Shown here: positions 35,302 to 45,311 of the stretch, piece after piece | Numbering within the stretch: position 1 is the first letter of the stretch | Layout: every line of letters begins with the position of its first letter | Assembly: GCA_050258755.1 (NCBI GenBank) | Contig: JBLMZI010000006.1 | Coordinates: 1-64,000 of the forward strand | DNA: 64,000 bases | Origin: JBLMZI01 sp050258755 | GTDB lineage: Bacteria; Bacillota; Syntrophomonadia; Syntrophomonadales; DTU052 | Direction: 5' to 3' | Made by a program: the position numbers and the translations under genes | The notes under the pieces: generated by a model | Told to the model about the DNA's origin: nothing | Database searches by the model: none | The model's input: only the letters and a program-made list of their open reading frames with translations

Positions 35302-36810
35302 CTACAGGCTGTCAAACAAGGCTGACTCCCACGGCACCGCGGCTGCCGACCCTGCCGTGTAGTTGTCATAAACATACTTCACGGCGTAATTCTGGAACGC
35401 TTCAAGACCTTCCGGTGAAACCAGAGCCGGGTTGTTTCTGAGTTCGTTGAGGTACTCATTGGTGTGCTGGACCACGGTCGCTTCGACCACAAACGTCCAC
35501 TGCTGGACTTTGGCCAGTTCGTTCTTATTGATGGTTTTGTCGTTCGGTCCCGAAACCGCACTGCCGCGGTTGGAACTGTAAATCAGGTTGTTATACGTTT
35601 CACGGGCATCTTCCGCCAGGTTCAGCAGGCACTTATCCGATTGGTCCACAATGGTTCCGTCAGACTGAATCGAGTCCGCCCGCGCATAGGGCGAAACCGA
35701 CCTGGCTCCGACAATGGTCGGGATATAGACTGAAACAGACGGTTCGCCGAGCGCGGTCCAAAATACGGTCAGACGCGGGTCGCCGCCGGCCGGAACCCCT
35801 TCCACCACCGTTCCGGAACGGGTCTGGCTCCGGCTGATGCAATAAGTGGTGCTGTAGCTCGAATTGTTTCCGCCGCTGGGGCTGGTCACGTCTTTACTGA
35901 CAATTCGCATGATGTTCCCGGAATTGAGCTGTGTTTTTCCGGTGACCGGGTCCTTCTGGGCCAGCCCGGCCAACAGGCTGTTTGCCCGCTCATACCGTTC
36001 TTTGCCGGCGTTGTTCGGGAAATACGAGTTCAGATTGCTGGCCGCGTAAAAGCCTATGAAGGAATTCCCCTGTGCGGGTGTAATGACATTACCCCGAGAA
36101 TCGCTCACCTGGCCATTATTCGCGTCATATTTCTTATACTGAATCGGCGGACCCGCACTGAGCGAGCCTGACCCGGTATACATTTCATAGAGTGCCGCGC
36201 CGCCGAGCGCGTCAATCGCAACAAAATTTGCGCTGACAGCATGCCCTTTATGGGCTTGCGGCCAGGTTTTCGCATACGCTTCGAAATCGGTCAGGGAAGC
36301 GCAATTGGCAACCGCGTCACCCAGAAAGTGCGTGTTGTAGTTTGAGGATTCATGCATCGGGTTGCTTTCAGCAACCGCGGCCAGCCCAAGTGCAAAACCC
36401 GCTTCATTAACCCCCGACTGTGGCGTAATGGCACCGCTGGCCGCCCAGATGGAATCATTGTCATGATACAGCAGATAATACCGGCCTGCCGCCGTATTGA
36501 CCACCGGGTAGTATTTGACCTGCTGGTGCCAGTATTGCGACATATCGAAGTTCTTCCAGATCATCGGGCGCCCGTCCGGGGATGCATGCGCCGAAATAAC
36601 CGCTACGGTGCAGCTCTCAGCTGTGTTTTCCGCCATGAACATCAGCGCGGCGGCCACTGCCAGTAAGAGAACCAATCCGACGAGCACAAACCCTAATCTT
36701 CTTTTTGGGTTCAAATGGATCCCGCCCTTCCCTTTTGGTTGGTACTGCATTATACGGAATCCGGTACGCCGAGGTTCGGGCAGGACTGGGTGTAATCTGT
36801 TGCTCGGCAC
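35302..36810 (-). CDS. Membrane-anchored Ntn hydrolase (C45/C69-like family)
   Basis: About 502 residues. A single N-terminal membrane anchor (near residues 38-60) is followed by SCTVAVISAHASPDGRPMIW, in which Cys67 fits the N-terminal nucleophile of Ntn hydrolases, and by KNFDMS, GVNEAGFALGL and AVSANFVAIDA. Relatives cleave small amide bonds (acyltransferase, peptidase or choloylglycine-hydrolase types), but the substrate cannot be told. GTG 36810 has AAAGGG 7 nt before it; ATG 36750 is an alternative. If anchored at the N-terminus, Cys67 must be exposed by cleavage, so release of the enzyme from the membrane may accompany activation. It stands alone between amtB and a divergent regulator. 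Confidence 0.75.
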   Translation of the reverse strand: MPSNRLHPVLPEPRRTGFRIMQYQPKGKGGIHLNPKRRLGFVLVGLVLLLAVAAALMFMAENTAESCTVAVISAHASPDGRPMIWKNFDMSQYWHQQVKYYPVVNTAAGRYYLLYHDNDSIWAASGAITPQSGVNEAGFALGLAAVAESNPMHESSNYNTHFLGDAVANCASLTDFEAYAKTWPQAHKGHAVSANFVAIDALGGAALYEMYTGSGSLSAGPPIQYKKYDANNGQVSDSRGNVITPAQGNSFIGFYAASNLNSYFPNNAGKERYERANSLLAGLAQKDPVTGKTQLNSGNIMRIVSKDVTSPSGGNNSSYSTTYCISRSQTRSGTVVEGVPAGGDPRLTVFWTALGEPSVSVYIPTIVGARSVSPYARADSIQSDGTIVDQSDKCLLNLAEDARETYNNLIYSSNRGSAVSGPNDKTINKNELAKVQQWTFVVEATVVQHTNEYLNELRNNPALVSPEGLEAFQNYAVKYVYDNYTAGSAAAVPWESALFDSL

Positions 36811-36929
36811 GAAAAGCCCTTTGGTGTCATATTGAAAAGCTGGGAAGGAAAGCGTTCGAATCGTGGCGAATGAATATGCAAAGCAGAAAAAAGGGATCTC
36901 CCCCGATTAAATGAGAGGGGTCCTGTTGG

Positions 36930-38477
36930 ATGAGTCAATCACTGTTTGATACCAAACCTTCAAATACAGGCATACCTGGACCATCCCTGCCCGCTAAGCC
37001 GGCCTGGAAAATCCTTGTCGTCGACGACGATGAGGAAGTCCTGCGTACGACCCGCTGGGTGCTGCGCCGCTTCGATTTTGAAGGGCGCCCGATCGAGTTT
37101 CTGAATGCGCTCTCCGCGGCCGAAGCGATGCAGATCATGGCGGATCATCCGGACATCGCCGTCATTCTGCTGGATGTTGTCATGGAAGACGAGGATGCCG
37201 GGTTCAAGGTCGTTCATCACGTTCGGCGGGTCCTTTTGAATAAACTGGTCCGCATCGTGCTGCGCACCGGGCAGCCGGGCGAAGCCCCGGAAATTGAAGT
37301 CATGCGCGATTATGACATCAATGATTATAAGGAAAAAACCGAGCTGACCACTGACAAGCTCTATACTGCCATTACCGCCGCGCTTCGCTCTTACCGCGAC
37401 ATCAGCACCATCGACGCCAACCGGCGCGGCATGCGCCGCATCATCGAATCCCTTTCCAGTCTGTATGACCAGCAGGATCTGTCTGCGCTGGCCTCGGAAT
37501 CCCTGCATCAATTGACCGCACTGCTCGGGACCGATAATCACATACCCGGCAGGCCGGTTTCGGGGCTGGTCATGCAGGGCAGCTGTTCTGATTCGCTGCT
37601 GGTGCTGGCCGGCACCGGTGCGTATACCGATCTGGCCGGCAAGGAACAGCCGATCGAAAAACTCGGCGCTATCGCCGACGATGTCAGAACCGTTCTGGAC
37701 CACCAGCAAATCCTGTTTGGCGAACACCGGTTTATGGCCTATGTCCCCAGCAAGCAGCAGATGGCTACTGTGATTGTTTTGGAAGGAACGGCCCCGCTTG
37801 AGGATTGGGAGCAGGACTTGTTTGAAGTGTTCTGTATGAATTTATCGGTGGCCCTGGATAATTTCCACCTGAACCAGGAAATCACCGATACCCAGAAAGA
37901 GATCATCTTCACGCTGGGCGAGGTCGCGGAAGCCCGCTCCCACGACACCGGCCAGCACGTTAAGCGGGTCGCTGAATATGCCCGGCTGCTCGCCCTGAAA
38001 TATGGCCTTTCCCAGGAAGAAGCGGAATTGGTGCGGCTCGCTTCGCCGACCCACGATGTCGGCAAGCTCGGCATTTCAGACCTGATCCTGAACAAACCGG
38101 GCCCGCTGACGTCGGCTGAATTCATTAAGATGAAGGATCACTGCGCCATCGGCTACGAAATGCTGCGCAAATCGGACCGCTCCATTCTGCGCAATGGTGC
38201 GCTCATCGCATTTCAGCATCATGAACGGTGGGACGGCACCGGCTATCCGCGCGGGCTGGCCGGAGAAGAGATTCATATTTTCGGCAGAATTGTCGCGCTG
38301 GCTGATGTGCTGGATGCCCTGGGCAGTAAACGGATCTACAAGGAGCCCTGGCCCATGCGTCGGATTCTGGAATATGTAAAAGACAACCGGGGGCTTCATT
38401 TTGATCCCCGGCTGGTGGATATCCTGCTTGCCAGTCTGGATGAAATCATTCAAATCGGTGAGATTCACCCAGACTGA
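36930..38477 (+). CDS. Response regulator with HD-GYP domain
   Basis: 515 residues. The receiver domain (about 28-155) shows KILVVDDDEE and phospho-acceptor VILLDVVMED (about Asp77). A DUF3369-like sensor region follows (about 170-320), then the HD-GYP domain with HDTGQHVKRVAEYAR, THDVGKLGI and HHERWDGTGYPRGL. HD-GYP proteins hydrolyse cyclic di-GMP to pGpG/GMP. The gene ends 1 nt from the convergent giant histidine kinase, its most likely partner. RBS GAGAGGGG. Confidence 0.95.
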   Translation: MSQSLFDTKPSNTGIPGPSLPAKPAWKILVVDDDEEVLRTTRWVLRRFDFEGRPIEFLNALSAAEAMQIMADHPDIAVILLDVVMEDEDAGFKVVHHVRRVLLNKLVRIVLRTGQPGEAPEIEVMRDYDINDYKEKTELTTDKLYTAITAALRSYRDISTIDANRRGMRRIIESLSSLYDQQDLSALASESLHQLTALLGTDNHIPGRPVSGLVMQGSCSDSLLVLAGTGAYTDLAGKEQPIEKLGAIADDVRTVLDHQQILFGEHRFMAYVPSKQQMATVIVLEGTAPLEDWEQDLFEVFCMNLSVALDNFHLNQEITDTQKEIIFTLGEVAEARSHDTGQHVKRVAEYARLLALKYGLSQEEAELVRLASPTHDVGKLGISDLILNKPGPLTSAEFIKMKDHCAIGYEMLRKSDRSILRNGALIAFQHHERWDGTGYPRGLAGEEIHIFGRIVALADVLDALGSKRIYKEPWPMRRILEYVKDNRGLHFDPRLVDILLASLDEIIQIGEIHPD

Positions 38478-38478
38478 T

Positions 38479-41400
38479 TCATGCTTCTTCCCGCTCCGCT
38501 TTTCTGGCCGACATGATCGTCATCCCCGGATTCTTAACCGGCACTTCCATGTTGAAGGTTGTTCCTTTCCCCGGCTCACTGCTGCACTCCACCTTACCGT
38601 TCATCTGGATGACCACGATGTTGTGCAGAATCGCAAGCCCGAGGCCGGTCGCACCCTGCCCCCGCTTCGTGGTGAAAAACGGATCGAAAACCCGTGGCAT
38701 GATTTCCGGAGCGATCCCTTTCCCGTCGTCGGTGTAAACCAGCCGCATCTTGTCATCGATTTCGTCCACTTTGATATGAATCTGGCCGGCATCGTTCTCA
38801 TCATAGCCATGTACCAGCGAATTCATCACCAGATTGGTGATCACCTGCGCAAACGGTCCCGGATACCCGTCGATCAGGAGGCTCTCGTCACATTCCACGG
38901 TAACGGTGTGTTTTGTTTTTTTCAGTTTGGGATGCAGGCTCAACAGGATTTCGTCCAGATACTGCTTGACGCCGAAGGTCCGCCGGGCGTCGCTGGATTG
39001 GTCGATCGACACCTGCTTGAAGCTGCGGACCAGTTTCGCAGCCCGATCCAAATTGGTGCAAAGGATGGACCCCGCCATACGGCAGTCCTCCAGGTACTCC
39101 AAAAGATCCTCGGCTGAAGCGTCGCCTGCTTCATAAAGCGCCGCAAATGAGCGGGTCACGCCGTTCAGGTTCGAGGCCGCGGTCAGGGATAGACCGATCG
39201 GTGTGTTAATCTCATGCGCCAGTCCGGCCACCATACTGCCAAGCGCAGCCAGCTTTTCTGACTGAATCAGCTGCACCTGCATGCTCCGCAGTTGATCCAG
39301 GGTTTCCGAAAGTTCCTCATTCATGGCGGTCAGTTCCTCATTGACCGAGGTAAGATCGCAGGTGCGTTCCTGCACCTTGATTTCCAACTCGTCACGAGCC
39401 TGGCGCAAAGCCTCTTCCGCCTGTTTCCGTTCCGTGATATCATGCCAGACGTACAGGATGCAGTCTTCCCCCAAAATGTCCATAACCTCGGCCGAAAGAA
39501 GCCCGGTCCGCGGTTCGCCCGCTTTGGTGCGCAGGATAATCTCCAGATCGCGAATCAGACCGACCGTCTTGATCCGGTGATAAAAATCCTTTCGGGCCTC
39601 CATGTCCCACCACAAGCCAAATTCGTCCGATCGGTGCCCGATCACTTCCTCCGGCAGATAACCCATCCGGCTGAAAAACGCGTCGCTCGCATCCATATAA
39701 CGCTGGTCGCTGAGCCGCAAAATCCCCACCGCATCCACCGAACACCGGAACGCCTGGGAGAATTTTTGCTGGGAAGCCGCCAGTTCGGCCTCAGCGTGTT
39801 TCCGCTCGGTAATGTCGCGTCCTTCGGCAATCAGCATCAGTGGTTGATTGGATCGGTCCAGCACCGGTTTGAGTGAGAAGTCAATGTGGCGCAAGCCCCC
39901 ATCCGGCAGCATATGGGTCGTTTCAAAACGAACCAGTTCCCCTTGTGCGGCCTGATGAATCGCCGATTTCAGCGTTTCCTGCGCTTCCGCGCTGTGGGTC
40001 CACCACACGGTTTGCCAGAACGGGCGCCCAACGACATCCGCTCCAGTCAGCCCGTAGCTTTGCAGCGCGGTCTGGTTCGCTTCAACCACCAGCCCATCCA
40101 GGGACAGCATGCCAAGTAACTGGAAAGTCTGTTCAAAGACTGCCCGAAATTTCTGCTCACTGGCTTGCAGGTCTTCGTACAGCCAGGCATTTTCAAGAGA
40201 TACGGCGGCCTGTCCTGCGATAATCTCCAACGCGCCCTGTTTATCGGGGGTGAAGGCTGCCTCGATCAGGTTGTTTTCCAGGTAAAGCATCCCCGCCAAT
40301 TCGGACTGCCGGACAATCGGCAGGCAGAGAACCGAACGCGGCCGGCGGCTGCGGATATATCGATCGGAAGAGAACATCGATGGGTCGGCGGCATTATCAA
40401 GCAGCACTTTTTCCCGGGTGCGGCTGATGTAGTTGATAACACCCTCGGGCAGCTCTTCCGGGTTTAGCGGTTCTCCCGGCAGGGTTGTAATCATAAGATC
40501 GCCGCCTTCCAACCGGACCGTGGCAAAGACCAGCGGCTGCCCCTCGCGGATCAGTATCAGCGCCCCGGTTTGGGCACCCGCATTTTCGGCCGCAATCCGC
40601 AGCAGGGTCTCCATCAGCCGGGAAAGCTGGATCTCGCTGGACAACGCCTGGGCTGCTTTTAGAACGCTCATCAGGTCAAGGCTCTCGGCCCCCGCAGCCC
40701 GCGCCGATGACGCCCGGGCTTCAGCGCCCAGCCAGGGATCGGCGAGATCCAGGCACTTGACTTTTCCTTCCGCGCCCCATCGTAGGTAACAAGCCCGGGC
40801 TCGCCTGAGATAAGTGTCGGCAATCTCGTCAAAGCCGCGGCCCCGGTAATACCGGGAAGCCAATTCCCATCCAATGGCTTCTGTGTGGGAAAATCCGTTT
40901 TCCCGCGCGGTTTGGATGGCTTTTTCGTACAGGTTCCCCGCGTCTGTCAGATCCCCCTCGATCCGAGCCATTTCGGCCAGAAGCAGGAGATACCGGTCCT
41001 GGTAGTTCGCCGCTGCGTTCTCGGCCCAGACAGCCATTTTCTGCAGATGCCCGGCCAGGGTTTCCCGAACCCTCATCCGCTGCTCGTCCGAGCCTGTCTC
41101 ATAACAGGCCAGCAGACAGAGCGCGTGGAAGTAGACACAGTCCGGTTCCTGGGTTGAATTCGCAATAAACGGCAAAGCCTGCATCGCTTCATCGCCCATC
41201 CGCAAGGCTTCTTCGAAAAAGCCATGCAGATACAGTGTCATCATTTTGTAGTAATAGTACAGCGCGATACCGGTTCCATATCGGATCGCTTTCATTTTTT
41301 CAATATGGACATGTTCGTCGAATGAATTCAGGCTTAACGAATCAGGACGCTCGGTCTGCCCCATCAGGTTCAGGACGGCATGCAGGATCAACTCCTGCCG

Positions 41401-44400
41401 TTCCAGCGAGGCGTCATTTTTGATCCTGCGGAAGAACGACAAAGTGTCTTCGGTTTCCTGCAGCACATAGGTGAGATTGTGCTGTCCGGAAGAAAGCAGC
41501 ACACGCGGCAGCGAGGTTTCAGCAAAGCTGGCGTACACGAAATCCCCGATTTCCACACCCGCTTTGAAAGCCTCGCGCAGATAGGTGATGCTCTCCCCGA
41601 TCGGCCGGCGCCAGTGGCTGATAAAGTTGCCAAAAACAAACGGTGTGTTGGCGCGCGTGGCGGCAAAGCCGTATTTTTCGTTAAACTTCATGGCAAGCAG
41701 GCCAAACTGGTACCCGGCCTCGTAATCCCGCATACGGACGCCGAGCAGCAGCCCCCAGACCGCAAACGAATAGGTTGAATACGGGGAAATGCCGTAGCGC
41801 AAAGCCATGTTGATCGACTTGGAGCATAACAGGGCCAGAAAAACGGGATTGCTGACATAGGCGGATGACAGCATGTTCATCACGATTTTGCTGCAGACTT
41901 CCTTCTCAGGATCGGTCACATCGGGTAAATTGAGCAGCGCTTCGATCGGCCGGTCCTCAAGGTTTTTGAGATATTCCTGATACTCGGTCCGAAAGGCGGC
42001 TTCCATCGCGGCTGTGTCCTCCAGTTCGGGGAATTCGTAGCCAAAAAGCCGCAGGGCTTCAATGCCCAGCCGGTTATTGTCAATGAACTTTCCGATGGTC
42101 GCAAACAAAATAATGCGGATAATATAGATTTCGGCCCGTTCGATATCGGTGCGGCAGTTCTGAAGGATGCTGTCGAACAGGGTTTCTGCCCGCTCGTGGT
42201 TGCCGGCCAGATACTCGCTCTCGGACCAATCTTTGTAGATCTGGTAGGTCAGTTCGTATTCGCCGGTCCAACAGTCGGCCGGCAGCAATTCGGCGCCATT
42301 GGCCAAATAGGCGACAGCCTGGCCGTACGCCGCGCTCGCCTTGGCTTTACGGCCGGCGGCCAGATTGAAACGTGCCAGCCTAAGCCTTTCCACCGGGTTT
42401 ACAATCAATTCCACACCACGGTTCAGGTGATCGATAAATTCAAACACGTTATCCATGGCAGATGCTTCGGATAAGTCGGCCAGAATCAAGCGTCCAATTT
42501 TCAGGTGAACCGCTTTACGCTGTTCCGGGTCAAGCTGCGCGTAGGCAGTCTCCCGAACCCGATCGTGCAGGAAGTAAAAATGGACGTTGCTTCCCGGACC
42601 TGATTGTCCTAGAAGGCCGGGATCAAGTCCCCAGGTCGTCAGCAATTCCTCGCGAACCGCCTCGGACAGGAGCAGCGCGGTTTCAGAATCGGTTCGCTCA
42701 CAAACCTTTGAGAGCAGCCCAAGGCTGAATCTGGAGCCGATACAGGACGCCCGAATAATCAGGAACCGTAAACCGGGCTCTAATTGGTCCAGCTTGCTGG
42801 CCAGCAGTTCAATGACATTTTCCGTTGATTTTGCGGCATCAATGGCCAGCAAATCCCAGTCCCAGACAGCGCGTTTGGGATGAAACCGAAGCAGTCCATC
42901 TGATTGAATCCGTTTTAAAAACTGTGTGATAAACAACGGATTGCCCAGCGTCTTCGCACAGACCAACCGGGCCAGCCCTAGCGTCTTATCCTGAGACAGT
43001 CCGAAAAGCTCGGAAAGCATTTGGTTTACCTGGCCAGTTTCCAGGCTCTTCAGGTATAACTTCTGCATATTTTGATGGTATTGCCCCTGGTTGCGGATAA
43101 ATCGGCTCATGGGATGGTCTGCTTCCAGCTGGGTATCCCGGTATGAACCAATGAATAGCAGACTGGTGTTGTCGACATTGGTCAGCATCGTTTCCAGCAG
43201 TCTGAAGGATGCCGGATCGGCCTCGTGAAGGTCGTCAATGAAAAGAACCAGCGGGTGCTCCGGTCCGGTCAGGGCTTGAATCAAATCCTGGAAAGCCATC
43301 ATAAAGCGGTTGCGCGACTCGTCCGGTCCCAATGCCGGGATAGCCGGCTGTTTCCCCAGAATCAGCTCCAGCTCCGGAATGACATCAATGATAACCTGTC
43401 CGTTGCTGACCAGGGCCGTACCGATCTTTTCCTTCCAGTGGATCAGAGACTGTTTGTCCGCCATAAGCAACTGACGGATCAGTTCTTTGAAAGCTTGGAT
43501 GATTGCGCTGTACGGCACATCGTGCCTGAAAGATTCAAACTTCCCTTCGATGAAAAAGCCGCTTTGTTCAAGCACCTGCTGGTAGATCTCGTGAGCCAGC
43601 GCGGTTTTTCCAATCCCGGCTTCTCCCGAAATCAGCAAAACCTGCCCCCGGCCGTCACAGGCCTGTTGGAAAGCACGACTTATCACCGCCGCTTCCACTT
43701 CCCGGCCATACAATTTCTGCGGCATCAACAGACGCCGCGCAACATCCGCCTGGCCAAGCGGGAATGGCGCAATGCCGCCGTCTTGCTCCAGTTTTGCGGC
43801 ACAGAGGGTCAAATCATGCTGGAGTCCTTCCGCGGTTTGATATCGTTCCTCGGCGGTCTTGGCCAACAGTTTCAGAACAATGTCCGAGACCGGCAGTGGG
43901 ATGGTCGGGTTGCTTTGGGCCGGCGGGCGAGGCGAACGGGCAATATGGCAGTGAACCCATTCCAGCGGGTCACTGGCATTAAACGGAAGCTGTCCGGTAA
44001 TGAGTTCGTAAAAAATCACGCCAAGGGAATACAGGTCGGTCCGAGCATCAATGATCCGGTTCATTCGCCCGGTCTGTTCCGGGGACATGTAGGCCAAGAC
44101 CTGTTCCCGCCGCGCGGCCTGGTGTTCTTCCCGGGCCGAAAGTGCATAATCCGCGGTGCCCGGGGTCAGGCTGACCACCCCGGTTCTGGGATGAATCTGA
44201 AAGGCGTTCGGGGTAAGGTTGCGAACCACCTGATTGCGGCTGTGCAGGTCCTCCAACAGGCCGGCACACTGTATCGCAATACGCAGAAAATCTCCGATAT
44301 CCACTGGTTGTCCGCCCAACTGGGCCAAAGAATAATCCGTGAACTCCGATGGGTTTGAAGGCTGCTGCCGGTTTGGGCCTTCGTGACTCTCCTCCGCCAT
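38479..44400 (-). CDS. Giant hybrid signalling protein: pseudokinase, AAA ATPase, GAF, PAS, histidine kinase
   Basis: 1973 residues from ATG 44400 (GAGGTGAG upstream). Order: Ser/Thr-kinase-like C-lobe (about 1-220: AYMSPEQTGRMNRIIDARTDLYSLGVIFYE is split here as AYMSPEQTGR and DARTDLYSLG), AAA ATPase with Walker A GEAGIGKT (about 255), a long TPR-like helical region, GAF (about 1230-1390), two PAS domains, coiled coil, HisKA (GLAHEINTPIG) and HATPase (NLVMNSLVHGY, DDGKGIAPE, GLGLAI). The kinase lacks the N-lobe and its HRD loop reads VVRNLTPN, so it is probably a pseudokinase. It should phosphorylate a response regulator, probably the convergent HD-GYP protein. Confidence 0.93.
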   Translation of the reverse strand: MAEESHEGPNRQQPSNPSEFTDYSLAQLGGQPVDIGDFLRIAIQCAGLLEDLHSRNQVVRNLTPNAFQIHPRTGVVSLTPGTADYALSAREEHQAARREQVLAYMSPEQTGRMNRIIDARTDLYSLGVIFYELITGQLPFNASDPLEWVHCHIARSPRPPAQSNPTIPLPVSDIVLKLLAKTAEERYQTAEGLQHDLTLCAAKLEQDGGIAPFPLGQADVARRLLMPQKLYGREVEAAVISRAFQQACDGRGQVLLISGEAGIGKTALAHEIYQQVLEQSGFFIEGKFESFRHDVPYSAIIQAFKELIRQLLMADKQSLIHWKEKIGTALVSNGQVIIDVIPELELILGKQPAIPALGPDESRNRFMMAFQDLIQALTGPEHPLVLFIDDLHEADPASFRLLETMLTNVDNTSLLFIGSYRDTQLEADHPMSRFIRNQGQYHQNMQKLYLKSLETGQVNQMLSELFGLSQDKTLGLARLVCAKTLGNPLFITQFLKRIQSDGLLRFHPKRAVWDWDLLAIDAAKSTENVIELLASKLDQLEPGLRFLIIRASCIGSRFSLGLLSKVCERTDSETALLLSEAVREELLTTWGLDPGLLGQSGPGSNVHFYFLHDRVRETAYAQLDPEQRKAVHLKIGRLILADLSEASAMDNVFEFIDHLNRGVELIVNPVERLRLARFNLAAGRKAKASAAYGQAVAYLANGAELLPADCWTGEYELTYQIYKDWSESEYLAGNHERAETLFDSILQNCRTDIERAEIYIIRIILFATIGKFIDNNRLGIEALRLFGYEFPELEDTAAMEAAFRTEYQEYLKNLEDRPIEALLNLPDVTDPEKEVCSKIVMNMLSSAYVSNPVFLALLCSKSINMALRYGISPYSTYSFAVWGLLLGVRMRDYEAGYQFGLLAMKFNEKYGFAATRANTPFVFGNFISHWRRPIGESITYLREAFKAGVEIGDFVYASFAETSLPRVLLSSGQHNLTYVLQETEDTLSFFRRIKNDASLERQELILHAVLNLMGQTERPDSLSLNSFDEHVHIEKMKAIRYGTGIALYYYYKMMTLYLHGFFEEALRMGDEAMQALPFIANSTQEPDCVYFHALCLLACYETGSDEQRMRVRETLAGHLQKMAVWAENAAANYQDRYLLLLAEMARIEGDLTDAGNLYEKAIQTARENGFSHTEAIGWELASRYYRGRGFDEIADTYLRRARACYLRWGAEGKVKCLDLADPWLGAEARASSARAAGAESLDLMSVLKAAQALSSEIQLSRLMETLLRIAAENAGAQTGALILIREGQPLVFATVRLEGGDLMITTLPGEPLNPEELPEGVINYISRTREKVLLDNAADPSMFSSDRYIRSRRPRSVLCLPIVRQSELAGMLYLENNLIEAAFTPDKQGALEIIAGQAAVSLENAWLYEDLQASEQKFRAVFEQTFQLLGMLSLDGLVVEANQTALQSYGLTGADVVGRPFWQTVWWTHSAEAQETLKSAIHQAAQGELVRFETTHMLPDGGLRHIDFSLKPVLDRSNQPLMLIAEGRDITERKHAEAELAASQQKFSQAFRCSVDAVGILRLSDQRYMDASDAFFSRMGYLPEEVIGHRSDEFGLWWDMEARKDFYHRIKTVGLIRDLEIILRTKAGEPRTGLLSAEVMDILGEDCILYVWHDITERKQAEEALRQARDELEIKVQERTCDLTSVNEELTAMNEELSETLDQLRSMQVQLIQSEKLAALGSMVAGLAHEINTPIGLSLTAASNLNGVTRSFAALYEAGDASAEDLLEYLEDCRMAGSILCTNLDRAAKLVRSFKQVSIDQSSDARRTFGVKQYLDEILLSLHPKLKKTKHTVTVECDESLLIDGYPGPFAQVITNLVMNSLVHGYDENDAGQIHIKVDEIDDKMRLVYTDDGKGIAPEIMPRVFDPFFTTKRGQGATGLGLAILHNIVVIQMNGKVECSSEPGKGTTFNMEVPVKNPGMTIMSARKAEREEA

Positions 44401-44707
44401 TTCTCTCACCTCTTCGAGCAACGGTTTTCCGCGTTTCCAGGTTATGTCCCGGATGCAGCGCGAAACCGGTTTAATGACCTGTAATCGATAACGGCCTGTC
44501 TCGAATGGGCTTTATCGCTTGGACATTCTTTCTTACTTCGATAGATTGGCACAGATTTCCTCCCAAATCGTACAATTCACCGTTTGCCGGACCATCCCTC
44601 CCAAGCAGGATTTTACCGCGTCTTCACCGAATAATCATCGGAACCGTATGATCGTTCCAAATTGCGGGCTTACGTGCCCCGAGCGCAGAGAAAAGGAGGC
44701 TGAACGC

Positions 44708-45208
44708 TTGACAGATCAGGTCTTAGAAGGAAAAACCATCGCCGATTCGGCAACCGTTCTATCACAGGTCATTTTGCCGGGAATGACCAATCCCGCCGGG
44801 ACTGCACACGGCGGTGAATTGCTTAAAATGATGGACAACGCGGCAGGTGTCTGTGCCACGCGCCATTCCCGGGCTATCGTTGTTACTGCCGGCATCGACG
44901 AAATCACTTTCCATGAGCCGGTATCAATGGGCAATCTGGTAACCTGCAGCGCTCATTTAACCTATGTTGGACGCTCGTCCATGGAGATTCGGGTCAGCAT
45001 CGACGCCGAAGACCTGTTAAGCGGCGACCAGCGGTGCTGCATGACCGCCTATTTCGTTTTTGTCGCTCTGGGTCAGGACTTTACGCCGGTCCAGCTTCCG
45101 CCTCTGGTTTTTGAGGATGAGATGCAGGAAATAATGGCCGGAGAGGCCAAGGCGAGGATGCAAAAACGCAAAGAAACCCCGAAGGTTTGCTGGGCACCCA
45201 TGTTTTAA
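44708..45208 (+). CDS. Acyl-CoA thioesterase (hotdog fold)
   Basis: 166 residues from TTG 44708, with AGGAGG 8 nt upstream; the longer frame to 44519 has no support. Hotdog signature PGMTNPAGTAHGGELLKMMDNAAG contains the acyl-CoA thioesterase Asn/Thr-His segment (quoted parts: NPAGTAHGGELL, MMDNAAG). It resembles YkhA/YciA-type enzymes, which hydrolyse short- to long-chain acyl-CoA in the cytoplasm. It is followed by a terminator and faces a phasin-like gene. Confidence 0.92.
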   Translation: MTDQVLEGKTIADSATVLSQVILPGMTNPAGTAHGGELLKMMDNAAGVCATRHSRAIVVTAGIDEITFHEPVSMGNLVTCSAHLTYVGRSSMEIRVSIDAEDLLSGDQRCCMTAYFVFVALGQDFTPVQLPPLVFEDEMQEIMAGEAKARMQKRKETPKVCWAPMF

Positions 45209-45262
45209 GGAAAAGGGACACACTTCGATGCTGCATGTTGCGCATTGAGACCAAAAAGCGAA

Positions 45263-45287
45263 ACGACCTGGTCATGGACCAGGTCGT
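45263..45287. terminator. Bidirectional terminator between thioesterase and phasin-like genes
   Basis: ACGACCTGGTC and GACCAGGTCGT form a perfect 11-bp stem with a 3-nt loop, placed between two convergent genes. Confidence 0.8.
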
Positions 45288-45311
45288 CTTCATATTTCTA
45301 TGTTTTTACGC

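Noticed and set aside
43225..44358. 377-codon open frame opposite the giant kinase, and a similar one at 55529-56632 opposite alaS
   Set aside because: Both are antisense to certain genes and lack ribosome binding sites and recognisable domains.
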